Position numbers and translations under genes: made by a program
In this document: piece after piece, positions 26,947 to 35,469 of the stretch
Layout of the letters: each line of letters begins with the position of its first letter
Numbering within the stretch: the stretch's first letter is position 1
Notes under the pieces: model-generated
Databases searched by the model: none
What the model was told of the DNA's origin: nothing
The model's input: the letters and a program-made list of their open reading frames with translations, nothing else
Virus record (IMG/VR): IMGVR_UViG_3300009505_000025
Location: 1-41,520 of that record
Length of the DNA stretch: 41,520 bases
Source: a virus
Direction: 5' to 3' (one strand)

Positions 26947-28398
26947 TTAATCTTGGAATAAGAAGAAGTTGTTAGCACCTAAAGTACATACTGCTCTTTC
27001 AGATAAGAAGTGAACCTCCATAGCATCTAAGCTTGAAGTTTCTGCTCCACCTGCTGAACCTGTAATCCAAGTCTTGTAACGTCTGTCTTCAGTTTCTGAA
27101 GCTCTATATCTAACGTGCAAGAATGGTCTCTTAGCGTTTTTACCTAACACTTGGTCGTATACTGAAGTAGAACCTGCAGGAACTAAAAGTCCATTAACTC
27201 TACCTGAGCCACCAACACCTACCGGTCCTGATGCTAAACCACCTCTCATAGTTGGGTCGTTTAGATATTTCCAATCAGACTTGTAGAAGTCATATCCTCT
27301 TCTGAATCCTGTGAATCCTAAGTTCAATGCCATTTCTTTTTCGTTGTCAAATAGACCGTAAGAAACACCACCTGCAGCATTAGAAGATTGCAAAGAAAGC
27401 ATATCATCAATGTCGAAAGAGAAATCTCTATCTACAAAGATTACGTTTTCTTCGATTGCTCCTTGCTTGTCAAGTCTTGAAATAACTGTATCCCACTCAG
27501 TAAGAAGGGTTGGGTTTCCACCACCCCATACGTTACCTCTGTCTTCAACAACGTAGAAGATACCTTCAGAACCTTTGTTACCTACATCTTCAGCACCTAC
27601 TACTGATTGAGTAGCAACACCACCTGCTGCATCAGCAGGAACTGCTTCAATCATAGAAGTTTCCAAGTAGTCATCAAATCTAAGTCTTGTTTCGTGCTCA
27701 GACTTCAAATACCATAGGTATCCGTTTGCTCCATTTTCAGTTGTAATTTCTACCCAACCGATTTGAGCCATATCTGAACCTGATACTGCATACTTATCTT
27801 TAATGATAATTGGAGAGTTCTCGAAGATAAAGTCATCAGCCTCAAGAGAACCTTTCATTCCGTGAGTACCTTTTTTAAATTCAGAACCGTAAATGAATAC
27901 AGTAAACTTCGCAGCCGCACCTGCAACAGGAATACCTGTATCAGGATAAGTTGCAACCTTGAAAGTTTGTGCTGCGTAATCTACTTCAGTTACAATACAT
28001 TTAACTGAACCACCACCTGCATTGTCACTCACCATTACAGTTTGTCCAATTCTGATTGCGATACTGTTACTTGCACTGAAAGCAGGGTTACCTGCATCAT
28101 TCACTGCTAATGTAAACTCAATATCTCCTGCAAGTGCAGCAGTAGTACAGTCTACATATTTAGTGTGAAGTCTTCCTTGTTCTGCCCATTTGATAAGGTC
28201 AGAGTTAGAAGGCATTTCTGCTCCTACCATTCTAAGGAATGAGGAGATTGTTCTATTACCATATCTTTCGAATTCCTTTTCATAAGTATCAGGAAGATAC
28301 TGATTCAAGAAATCAAAATTAGTAATATAGTTTGACTTAAGCGGTACTCTTTGAGCACTTGGTTGTAAGTCAAAACCGGGAGTTGTTTGTACACTCAT
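26947..28398 (-). CDS. Major capsid protein
   Basis: This is a 483-aa protein in the capsid position, following the scaffold and portal genes. The N-terminal arm (LKSNYITNFDFLNQYLPDTY) is followed by a helix (RTISSFLRMVGAEMPSNSDL). The long, evenly mixed alpha/beta body with Gly/Ala loops fits an HK97-fold capsid protein of the crAss-like or related podovirus type. Most HK97 capsids of this size are cleaved or rely on a separate scaffold; the separate acidic scaffold gene supports the second. It is followed by a strong terminator and preceded by an unusually A-rich leader (ten A), both fitting high expression. Confidence 0.85.
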   Translation of the reverse strand: MSVQTTPGFDLQPSAQRVPLKSNYITNFDFLNQYLPDTYEKEFERYGNRTISSFLRMVGAEMPSNSDLIKWAEQGRLHTKYVDCTTAALAGDIEFTLAVNDAGNPAFSASNSIAIRIGQTVMVSDNAGGGSVKCIVTEVDYAAQTFKVATYPDTGIPVAGAAAKFTVFIYGSEFKKGTHGMKGSLEADDFIFENSPIIIKDKYAVSGSDMAQIGWVEITTENGANGYLWYLKSEHETRLRFDDYLETSMIEAVPADAAGGVATQSVVGAEDVGNKGSEGIFYVVEDRGNVWGGGNPTLLTEWDTVISRLDKQGAIEENVIFVDRDFSFDIDDMLSLQSSNAAGGVSYGLFDNEKEMALNLGFTGFRRGYDFYKSDWKYLNDPTMRGGLASGPVGVGGSGRVNGLLVPAGSTSVYDQVLGKNAKRPFLHVRYRASETEDRRYKTWITGSAGGAETSSLDAMEVHFLSERAVCTLGANNFFLFQD

Positions 28399-28421
28399 AA
28401 TTTTACTTTTTTTTTTAAACG
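28399..28421 (-). promoter_or_regulatory. A-rich translation leader of the capsid gene
   Basis: The 23 bases between scaffold stop and capsid ATG contain ten consecutive A followed by GTAAAATT before the ATG, with no Shine-Dalgarno sequence. Such A-rich leaders are known to raise translation in Flavobacteriia, whose ribosomes hide the anti-Shine-Dalgarno. No TAnnTTTG is present, so the capsid is probably transcribed together with the scaffold. Confidence 0.4.
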
Positions 28422-29552
28422 TTATTTATTTCTGTTCCTAATCTTTAACCCACGACCTGAGTCATTACTTAAAGATTTTATTTGCATCCCTCCTTTTGAT
28501 GATACTTCAGGAGCACTACGAGTCGTCATATTTACATTTTTTAACTTCTTCATAGTGTCTTCAGCAGCAGCAGATTTACCTTGTTCATAAAAGAACTTAG
28601 CAAATTTGTCGGGGTGCATCGCCATCGCTAATGACCTGTGATAACCACTTGCATCATTCATTAACCCATTGTCATCTAAAAACTTTCTTATAAAGTTAGA
28701 AGGGTCCATTTGGTTCTTTTTGATTTCAGCAGCATCACCGGGAGAAAAATAAACTTTATTGTCGTCTAACGTAAACTCAAAACCTTTGAACTCACTAAAC
28801 ACATTGTCAGTCTTCTTCGTGAACACCTCACTCTTAAGAGCGTTTTGTTCATTAACTGTCTTCGCTTCAGCTATGTATTGTTTATATGCCTTGTAGTCTT
28901 CGTTTTCCACTTCAGGATTATCACCCCTTCTCGACTCGAGAGGAACTTTATATGTTTCCTGTTGCTTCTCAAAAAACTCTTTGGCTTTCGCAATAGTCTT
29001 TTTCTTTGCTAATTTTATTTTCTTAATGGATTTTTCATCATCTATATCTTCATCATAATGATAATCTTCCATTAAGTCTTCAATATCTTCTGCATCCAAA
29101 CCTTTTTCTGTTGCAGATAAATATTCTCTTAGCAAATTGTCAGGTTCCATTTCATCGTAATTCTTTTGCAATTTTGCAAAGTCATCGAATCCACGCCCTG
29201 TATCTTTTTTATACTGTAGATATTTAGAAACATCTTCAGGTAGAGGCTCTTCCTCTCTCTGTTGATTGAGTTCGTCAATAGACTTAAACTCTTTCCCATA
29301 TCTATTACCAATAAATTTAAGAACTTCTTCCTCGCTTAACTCTGAGGATTGAGTTTTAATTTCTTCTTTTGCTTCAGGCTCTGCAGCCTTAGGCTCTTCT
29401 TTAGAAACTACTTCTTCCTTTACACTTACTGTCTCAGGTGTAGGAGTGGTTTCGTTACTTTGTTGTGCTTCGTGTTTATCTAACAACTCTTGCTCAACTT
29501 GTTGTATAGACTTTTCTTCGTTGCCCTCAACTGCTCTTACTTTTATTTCCAT
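28422..29552 (-). CDS. Capsid scaffold protein
   Basis: This is a 376-aa, highly acidic and helical protein. Residues 1-75 are Glu/Gln/Thr/Val-rich and probably disordered (KHEAQQSNETTPTPETVSVK). The middle is Lys/Glu coiled coil (DDEKSIKKIKLAKKKTIAKA). The C-terminus is basic (KSLSNDSGRGLKIRNRNK), the usual pattern of scaffolds whose basic tail binds the capsid inner surface. It lies between portal and capsid genes, as in many podoviruses. There is no visible protease motif. A promoter-like TAACTTTG lies 23 bases upstream, so scaffold and capsid may form one unit. Confidence 0.8.
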   Translation of the reverse strand: MEIKVRAVEGNEEKSIQQVEQELLDKHEAQQSNETTPTPETVSVKEEVVSKEEPKAAEPEAKEEIKTQSSELSEEEVLKFIGNRYGKEFKSIDELNQQREEEPLPEDVSKYLQYKKDTGRGFDDFAKLQKNYDEMEPDNLLREYLSATEKGLDAEDIEDLMEDYHYDEDIDDEKSIKKIKLAKKKTIAKAKEFFEKQQETYKVPLESRRGDNPEVENEDYKAYKQYIAEAKTVNEQNALKSEVFTKKTDNVFSEFKGFEFTLDDNKVYFSPGDAAEIKKNQMDPSNFIRKFLDDNGLMNDASGYHRSLAMAMHPDKFAKFFYEQGKSAAAEDTMKKLKNVNMTTRSAPEVSSKGGMQIKSLSNDSGRGLKIRNRNK

Positions 29553-29575
29553 ATTTAATTGAATTTAATTTTATA

Positions 29576-29583
29576 CAAAGTTA
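29576..29583 (-). promoter_or_regulatory. Promoter-like TAACTTTG upstream of scaffold-capsid genes
   Basis: The minus strand has TAACTTTG, a full match to TAnnTTTG, in the 58-base gap before the scaffold gene, ending 23 bases from the ATG, which is a normal 5' leader length. An AT-rich stretch precedes it, but a clear TTG-type -33 element at the usual distance is missing. Confidence 0.5.
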
Positions 29584-29610
29584 CACAAAAATTATTATAG
29601 TTTTAGACGG

Positions 29611-32046
29611 TTACCTTGGGTTAAATTCTGCAAGGTCAAACCCATCTAAACTATCCTCGTTTGATTCAAAGTTAATCGGAGGTAAATTGTTTTTACGTTG
29701 GTTAATCATTTTGGATTGTTCTGTATTAGCTTGAGAAATTCTTTTTGCTTTTGCATCTTCTCTTTGAGTCTCTCTGCTTTGTAGTAATTCTGCATCTGCA
29801 CCTCTTAATTGCATATTTAAGTCAAACTCTTGTTGCATTAATTGAGATTTCAATTGTGCTTCAGCTTTTAATTTCTCTATTTCAAAAGCAATGTCGGCTT
29901 GTCTAAACTCCATTTTTGCTTTTGTCTCCATTTGCACTTTCATCTGTGCTGCCTGAACTGCCATCTCTTGAGACTTAAGTTGTTGTTGAGACTGCATAGC
30001 TTGTTTCTGCATAGCCATTTTTTCATCTTTCTCTTGCTTAGAAACCCTTTTCATTTTAAGAAGTTGGTTAGCAAGTTTAAGATTTTTTATCTCACGAATA
30101 TCAATAGCATCCTCTAAATTAATATCACCTTTAGATAAAGCCATTTGGATGTTTTGTTCCAATTGTTGTTTTTGTTCTTCATCCGGTGCTAACTCAATAA
30201 ATATTCCGAAATCATATATATACAAATCATTTATATCACTTAATATAGAGACGTTGTATTTACCGATTTGGTTTATAAATTCTTCTTTAAAGTCAGAGTA
30301 TTGCAAAATGTCAGCTACTCTATATGTAGTTGCCTCAGCAAGACTACGATATATGTATAAGCTTCCATCTAAAATATGTCTTGTCGCTACATTTGAATTT
30401 AATGCAGCTAACTTTTGTAACCCAACCAAAGAGTTAGGGTCAGGTGTGCTTCCATCTCTTGCTTCGTTTAGCCCTGTTACTAATCTAATTTGGTTTAGAT
30501 AATGATTGTAGTTGCTTAAAAGCATTTGAGTTTTCGATGCACCCGAAGATGACTGTAACTCTTTTATAGGAATTCTTGCTTGATTAAAGTCTCCTTCTTG
30601 AGTATAACTTCTACCAATAACAGAACCTGTTTGAAAATACAACCTTAAAGCATCCTCGGGATTATAGGCATTCCCTGTGCCAAGGTCCACTTCATTCAGT
30701 CCATCAGCATCAATAAACACACCATCAGGTACAACTCTCGCTATAACCTGTTGTAGTTTTAAATGTGTAATCTGAATCAAATCAGCGAAAGGTATCATTC
30801 TTCTTACTAAAGATTCAATAACACCTTTATACATTCTTGGTGCAACTGCCACATAATTTGGTATAGCGTGTTGGGTTGCTGATTGAGGTCTAACCATATT
30901 TTCCATCAAGTCCCACTTGAGAATAATGTTAGTACCCATAACCATTACCCCTTCATACCATACGTCAACTGTTTTTTGAACTTTTTCAAAGTTTCCTTCT
31001 TCCTGCATTTCAACAGGTGGATTAAAGGTGTCATCCTTTTCCACCATAGTTACATTACCATTATCTTTTACTTTTCTTTTATAAGTGACTTTTTTAGTAG
31101 ACTTATAATTAAAGTACATTAACGTAGCAGTATCCTTATAGAAAATATCATTTTGATAATATTGTGCTACATTAAAATAATCAAACCAACTTTGTGCATA
31201 TGAAGATATTTCTTCTAAATCGTTGTTAGTTAAAGTTGGGTCAATTTTAATTAACTCAGTAATTGGTACTGTTTTAATTTCTCCCCAATAGAAACAATCT
31301 TTAAAGTGTGGGTCTTCTGTATAGCTATAGACAACATTAGCAGGGTCAACATATTTAAGTCTAACCCCATCACCGGGTAAAAATTCGTGCTTTGCTACTG
31401 AAACACCTAAAACAGTTAAATCATAATCTAACTGCTTTCTTATATCATTATATTTATTGCTTTCAAATATTGTTGAAATCGCTTCTTCCTCTGCTATTTC
31501 AATTGCAGGTTTATAGTTCAACTGCATATATAGCTTTAACTCATCATCAGTTTGAGGAAGTTCATCCGGTTCCATAGTAAAAGGATTCACACCGGTTTTC
31601 TGTTGTATAGTTTCGAGCATTGGTTTAGCTACCATTTGCCCTTCAATCATTTGTTGATACTTGCTTCTTTTAGATTGAGACATAGCATCTTGTGCGTAAG
31701 CCTTAACGCTAAACTCTCTATCCTGCATACCGTTAACTACGATATCTACAAACTTAGGTAATACAGGTACGGGGGTCCAATCCAAATTTAGATAAGACAA
31801 ATCTCCGTCAACTGCTAATTCGTTTTTATATTTTCCTGTACCTTGTTCACCTCTTGCGTACAATCTTAGTCTATTGAAGTCTCTCCACTGACTAAAGTAT
31901 CTGCAACCACTGCCGTCTTTTTTAAACCATTCGTATTGAATAGCCTGTCCTATTTGTAACCCAAATTCATCAGTAGATTTCTCTGAATCAGATACAAATT
32001 GACTTGGAAATCCGGCAGATGATATATTTATGTTTACTTTTTTCAT
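29611..32046 (-). CDS. Portal protein
   Basis: This is an 811-aa protein directly after the large terminase, which it overlaps by four bases (ATGA). The first 350 residues hold the wing/stem part typical of podovirus portals (NLDWTPVPVLPKFVDIVVNG, then a conserved-looking LKYVDPANVVYSYTEDP). Residues about 600-780 are a long Gln/Lys/Met-rich helix (KEDEKMAMQKQAMQSQQQLK-like composition), which would form the barrel or crown reaching into the head. Size and order fit the crAss-like and marine podovirus portals. It is the docking ring for terminase and connector proteins. Confidence 0.85.
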   Translation of the reverse strand: MKKVNINISSAGFPSQFVSDSEKSTDEFGLQIGQAIQYEWFKKDGSGCRYFSQWRDFNRLRLYARGEQGTGKYKNELAVDGDLSYLNLDWTPVPVLPKFVDIVVNGMQDREFSVKAYAQDAMSQSKRSKYQQMIEGQMVAKPMLETIQQKTGVNPFTMEPDELPQTDDELKLYMQLNYKPAIEIAEEEAISTIFESNKYNDIRKQLDYDLTVLGVSVAKHEFLPGDGVRLKYVDPANVVYSYTEDPHFKDCFYWGEIKTVPITELIKIDPTLTNNDLEEISSYAQSWFDYFNVAQYYQNDIFYKDTATLMYFNYKSTKKVTYKRKVKDNGNVTMVEKDDTFNPPVEMQEEGNFEKVQKTVDVWYEGVMVMGTNIILKWDLMENMVRPQSATQHAIPNYVAVAPRMYKGVIESLVRRMIPFADLIQITHLKLQQVIARVVPDGVFIDADGLNEVDLGTGNAYNPEDALRLYFQTGSVIGRSYTQEGDFNQARIPIKELQSSSGASKTQMLLSNYNHYLNQIRLVTGLNEARDGSTPDPNSLVGLQKLAALNSNVATRHILDGSLYIYRSLAEATTYRVADILQYSDFKEEFINQIGKYNVSILSDINDLYIYDFGIFIELAPDEEQKQQLEQNIQMALSKGDINLEDAIDIREIKNLKLANQLLKMKRVSKQEKDEKMAMQKQAMQSQQQLKSQEMAVQAAQMKVQMETKAKMEFRQADIAFEIEKLKAEAQLKSQLMQQEFDLNMQLRGADAELLQSRETQREDAKAKRISQANTEQSKMINQRKNNLPPINFESNEDSLDGFDLAEFNPR

Positions 32047-34271
32047 CTAATAATTTCGCTATATTTGCCCTTGTTACTATACCTTGCAAAGTTAACCTTT
32101 ATTTTTGAAACTTTTTTCTCAGGTAAATAAAGGTGTTTCTGTGTTGCCATAATTGCTAAGCCTGAACTAATAGAAGCATCATACTTAGTTCTATTGCTAA
32201 TATCAAACTTTGCCCAATCTTCTAAAGTTCTTGAAAAAACCATATCTCCAACCTCCATATCATCTTTAAAACCTATATTAGTTTCAATATAAGATTCAAT
32301 CGCAGAAGCGTGTGCTTGTTTTACTGCTTCACTTGAGTTAGGTATTCCACCCAACTCTCTTTCAGTTTTTGATAATTTAGTATATGCCTTATCAGGTCTA
32401 TTCATACAAAACCCTCTATACCCTCTGTTTTTAAAATGATATAATAATCGAGGCTTATTGTTTTCTATTAATATGGGCATACCATAAAAAACACAAGCCA
32501 TTAAAACATCTTCAAAAAATATTTCTGCAGTTTGTGGTCTTGCTATGTATTCTAAGAAAAATTCATTACTTGGTGCTTCAGCCATACTAAACATAGTCTT
32601 CCCGTGCAGTGCTCCATTAGAGCCACCACCACCAACTACACCTGATATGTCATAGCTATCACACCCGAATGCACCTATGTGTTCATTGCCGGGATACTTA
32701 ATACCTCTTCTTATATCAACCCTGTTTTGTAAAGACTTATTAGGAGTCCAAGAAACTAAAAACCTTCCTCTATTATTTGGAGAAAATATTACCTCAGTAT
32801 CTTTAACTCCATTCTTCCAACTCAATGACCCTCTCGTAATATGGTGGTCAATAATTAATGAATCATTGTAATCTATTTGCTGATATATTTTAGTTAGATT
32901 AAAAAGAGACTGTTTACTTTCATCTCTAAATGCGTGAGACTCAGTTCTTGGGAATTGTCTGTAATATTCATTTAATGCATCAGGGTCATTTTTTAAAGAC
33001 TCAACTTCGTTTTTCCAATAATTAATTGCTCCTTGATGTATTAATTCATTATCTATTCCAACAACAGGTTCTTCCGGTGTGTCAAAAACGGGCATACCAT
33101 ACCTATCTATAAACCCTTCCATATTCCATTCCATAGGGATAAAAAGTGAATACAAACCGCTTTTGGTTTGACCATTTGCATTTCGTTTTCCCACATCAGA
33201 GTCTGTGTATAGTTTTTTAAAATTATCACCACCCTTTTCAAGTGCATTTGATGTGGACCCCATCATACATTTCCCTATAATTTTACTACCTAACCTTAAA
33301 CAAGTTTTGGTAACTCTCCAATTATTTAAAATGTTATTAGGCTTTATCCATTTACCACTTTCATCGTGGACTAATAATAATAATTTTTCACCATCATAAC
33401 TGTTATCATCTGTGTTCTTCCAATCAATAGTAGTATCTAACCCATACAACTCATCATTAGTTGTATCATACATATTTTTCTTTGTAATCTTTGCCGCAGG
33501 AATTCTAAAAGCCAACTCTGTTTTTGGCTTATCCATACCATCCATAATAGGTTTAAAGAAAAACGGCAGCCTACTGTTTATAGGAACTACTTTATCTGTA
33601 AACATTTTTTTAGCATCAGAACCTGTCTTAGACAATATACCTACTCTTGAATCTTTTGCAAGTGTCCCTGTATTAACACATTCAGATGATGACATAAAAG
33701 AAAAGCCTGAACGTCTTATCTTTAAGTATATCATTCCAAAACTCCTTGTGTCTGCCTTTGATGCTTCCCAATAAAGAAACAATATTCTATTAGCTTCTCT
33801 AAAGTCCGGATAACCCACATCTATACTTGTCCATTGCAGATACATATAATGTGCTCCGGTTATGTATGTTGGTTTACCATTGGACATAAACCATAAACCT
33901 TGCTCCCTTCTATCAAACTCTTCCTCAACATAATCCACCCATCTGTCTTTGAATTCAGATGACATTTCATTCCATTGAAATATAGATTGTATTTTATTTA
34001 ATTGCTTAGGAAGGTCTTCTCTTTCCCAATATTGTTCTTCAGGGTTTTTGTGTCTTTGAAGACACTTTTTTGGTTCTAATGGTAACGCTATCTTTAATCC
34101 ACTTATACTGATAACCTCACCAATCTGACCTGTCTTAGAAATAACTACAAACTCATACTTAGTGTCATACCCATATTTCCACGTTTTAGCCTTGTTCTTA
34201 GACTTTAAAACATTTTTTGGTACAACACCATTAAGGGTTATAAATAAGTTATTTAGACCTTCTCTCTGCAA
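32043..34271 (-). CDS. terL: Terminase large subunit (TerL)
   Basis: This is a 742-aa packaging motor with ATPase and nuclease halves. Walker A is KIRRSGFS (residues 184-191): the lysine normally found after the final glycine is replaced by Phe, with a Lys upstream, as in lambda gpA. Walker B is LLLLVHDES with D303 and E304. A coupling motif MMGSTSN follows near residue 340. The nuclease half has the first acidic residue in FGCDSYD (about residue 540), a second in ILIENNKP and a further Asp-rich stretch near the C-terminus (FKDDMEVGD). An exact copy of the 16-bp repeat lies in the N-terminal coding part at 34050-34065, encoding CLQRH. The gene overlaps the candidate small terminase by 23 bases. 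Confidence 0.9.
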   Translation of the reverse strand: MQREGLNNLFITLNGVVPKNVLKSKNKAKTWKYGYDTKYEFVVISKTGQIGEVISISGLKIALPLEPKKCLQRHKNPEEQYWEREDLPKQLNKIQSIFQWNEMSSEFKDRWVDYVEEEFDRREQGLWFMSNGKPTYITGAHYMYLQWTSIDVGYPDFREANRILFLYWEASKADTRSFGMIYLKIRRSGFSFMSSSECVNTGTLAKDSRVGILSKTGSDAKKMFTDKVVPINSRLPFFFKPIMDGMDKPKTELAFRIPAAKITKKNMYDTTNDELYGLDTTIDWKNTDDNSYDGEKLLLLVHDESGKWIKPNNILNNWRVTKTCLRLGSKIIGKCMMGSTSNALEKGGDNFKKLYTDSDVGKRNANGQTKSGLYSLFIPMEWNMEGFIDRYGMPVFDTPEEPVVGIDNELIHQGAINYWKNEVESLKNDPDALNEYYRQFPRTESHAFRDESKQSLFNLTKIYQQIDYNDSLIIDHHITRGSLSWKNGVKDTEVIFSPNNRGRFLVSWTPNKSLQNRVDIRRGIKYPGNEHIGAFGCDSYDISGVVGGGGSNGALHGKTMFSMAEAPSNEFFLEYIARPQTAEIFFEDVLMACVFYGMPILIENNKPRLLYHFKNRGYRGFCMNRPDKAYTKLSKTERELGGIPNSSEAVKQAHASAIESYIETNIGFKDDMEVGDMVFSRTLEDWAKFDISNRTKYDASISSGLAIMATQKHLYLPEKKVSKIKVNFARYSNKGKYSEIIR
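34050..34065. repeat. 16-bp near-palindrome, copy 4 (in large terminase gene)
   Basis: Exact GTGTCTTTGAAGACAC on the plus strand, followed there by a run of six T. In the terminase (minus) frame it reads as CLQRH, a third reading frame. Confidence 0.85.
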
Positions 34272-34530
34272 ATCCTTGTTTTGTATCAGTTTTACTCGCT
34301 CCTTTTTCTAATGAATCTATTGCATCCTTTTCAGCCTCTATACGATTAAGTATTTCAAAAGCATCAAAGATTGCTAATTTTTTAGTAGCTGCTGCATTCT
34401 TTAATCTATCAGCAGAAAGGTCATCCTCAGGGTCTTGTTTAATAATCGCTTCCTTCGCCACCTTTATCAGTTGTTCCACTGCCCTGTGACCTGCTTCTAT
34501 TATTTTTAATTTTATTTCTTTTGATTTCAT
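34249..34530 (-). CDS. Possible terminase small subunit
   Basis: This protein is 93 aa from the ATG at 34530; an upstream ATG at 34590 would add 20 residues inside the preceding gene. It is wholly helical: EIKLKIIEAGHRAVEQLIKV, an acidic turn (QDPEDDLSADRLKNAA) and a second helix pair. It sits directly before TerL and overlaps it by 23 bases, which is where small terminases are usually found. No HTH can be named with certainty, so the call relies on position and size. Confidence 0.5.
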   Translation of the reverse strand: MKSKEIKLKIIEAGHRAVEQLIKVAKEAIIKQDPEDDLSADRLKNAAATKKLAIFDAFEILNRIEAEKDAIDSLEKGASKTDTKQGFAERRSK

Positions 34531-34615
34531 TTTTAAATCTTTTAGATTTTCTAATTGGAATCTGCGAACCATCGTGTTCGTTCCATTCATCTTCCCAATA
34601 AATATACTTACTCAT
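34439..34615 (-). CDS. Small protein overlapping the terminase-small candidate
   Basis: Starting at the ATG at 34615, which overlaps the SET-gene stop by eight bases, a 58-aa frame begins MSKYIYWEDEWNEHDGSQIP and becomes very basic (RKSKRFKNEIKRNKIKNN). Its last 30 codons overlap the start of the next gene in another frame. The acidic/aromatic first half looks selected, while the end (GSGTTDKGGEGSDY) looks like an out-of-frame shadow. Function is unknown. Confidence 0.45.
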   Translation of the reverse strand: MSKYIYWEDEWNEHDGSQIPIRKSKRFKNEIKRNKIKNNRSRSQGSGTTDKGGEGSDY

Positions 34616-35000
34616 AATATTTTCTTGTGTCAGTATGGTGTCTGTAATTAACAACAATTTCTTCGTCTACTTCGATGTACCCGTTTGCTAACAGTATCAT
34701 ATTTTCATTATCTCTAAAATAATAAAATCCTGCATTAGGATGTTTAGAGTGGTTTGTATACCTACCTGCTATAGTTCTACATCCGTCAAGAGTTCCATAT
34801 CCAATAACATCTCCTTTATTAAAATCTTTTGTTGCAAAAATTCCAAAACCTTCAATGCTTGAATTTCTAACTTCATAATTATTATTACCAAAATCGACAA
34901 CAGGTCCTGCTTGTGACTCAAACTCTTGAGAGTCAATATAATTATTAAGAGTTTCTAAGTCTATATTTTGTTCTTCAAGAAATTTATGAAAATCATCCAT
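34608..35000 (-). CDS. SET-domain protein (lysine methyltransferase-like)
   Basis: This 130-aa protein has the two ends of a minimal SET domain. SIEGFGIFA (residues 48-56) is the first GxG strand, and RYTNHSKHPNA (80-90) corresponds to the RFxNHS motif that forms the pseudoknot and binds S-adenosylmethionine. EEIVVNYR (113-120) corresponds to EELxxDY with the catalytic Tyr (Y119). Pre- and post-SET zinc regions are absent, as in other small phage and bacterial SET proteins. It probably methylates lysines on a protein; the target is not known. It overlaps the 2OG oxygenase gene by eight bases, so both are made together, just before the packaging genes. Confidence 0.8.
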   Translation of the reverse strand: MDDFHKFLEEQNIDLETLNNYIDSQEFESQAGPVVDFGNNNYEVRNSSIEGFGIFATKDFNKGDVIGYGTLDGCRTIAGRYTNHSKHPNAGFYYFRDNENMILLANGYIEVDEEIVVNYRHHTDTRKYYE

Positions 35001-35469
35001 TGTTTATTTCTTTTAAAAAACACACTTGTATTAATCTTGCTTTTTCTGCATAACCAAAATTTTCAAAAATATTTCTTGAATGATAAAGGTTAGATGGAAA
35101 AACAATAAGCCTGTTATATCTTGACCTCAAGATACACATTTTTTCTCCTTTATAATATAACGTAGTTCCATCCTCTTCAGGATGCTCTGTGTTTAAGTAA
35201 AGTATAGCGGTCAAGTCTCCCATCATTTCATCTGTATGAATCCAATTTGGTTCTTCTTGGTCCTTAGGTGAACGTCTAATGAAATTTAAAACTGCTTCAT
35301 AAGATGGATATTTTTTTTCTAAAAACAGAACAAATTCATCTACAGGTCTTATCTGTATATTCTTAAACAAACCCTCATCAAGACTAACATCTTCAAATCC
35401 AAAATCATTTACATCCTGAACATAAGACTCTACATCCTTTATTACATCTTCAAATATTCCTACATTCAT
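34993..35469 (-). CDS. Fe(II)/2-oxoglutarate-dependent oxygenase (prolyl/lysyl hydroxylase-like)
   Basis: This 158-aa protein carries the double-stranded beta-helix iron site: H78-x-D80 in WIHTDEMMGDLTAILYLN, the distal H130 in FPSNLYHSR, and R145 fifteen residues later to bind 2-oxoglutarate. The order and spacing match phage and bacterial prolyl-4-hydroxylase-like enzymes. The N-terminal 65 residues are a helical lid without known motif. It would hydroxylate a protein or small substrate. It overlaps the GroES-like gene by four bases and the SET gene by eight. Together with the collagen-like fibre upstream in the late module this suggests virion protein modification, which is an inference; nucleotide modification is an alternative. 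Confidence 0.8.
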   Translation of the reverse strand: MNVGIFEDVIKDVESYVQDVNDFGFEDVSLDEGLFKNIQIRPVDEFVLFLEKKYPSYEAVLNFIRRSPKDQEEPNWIHTDEMMGDLTAILYLNTEHPEEDGTTLYYKGEKMCILRSRYNRLIVFPSNLYHSRNIFENFGYAEKARLIQVCFLKEINNG

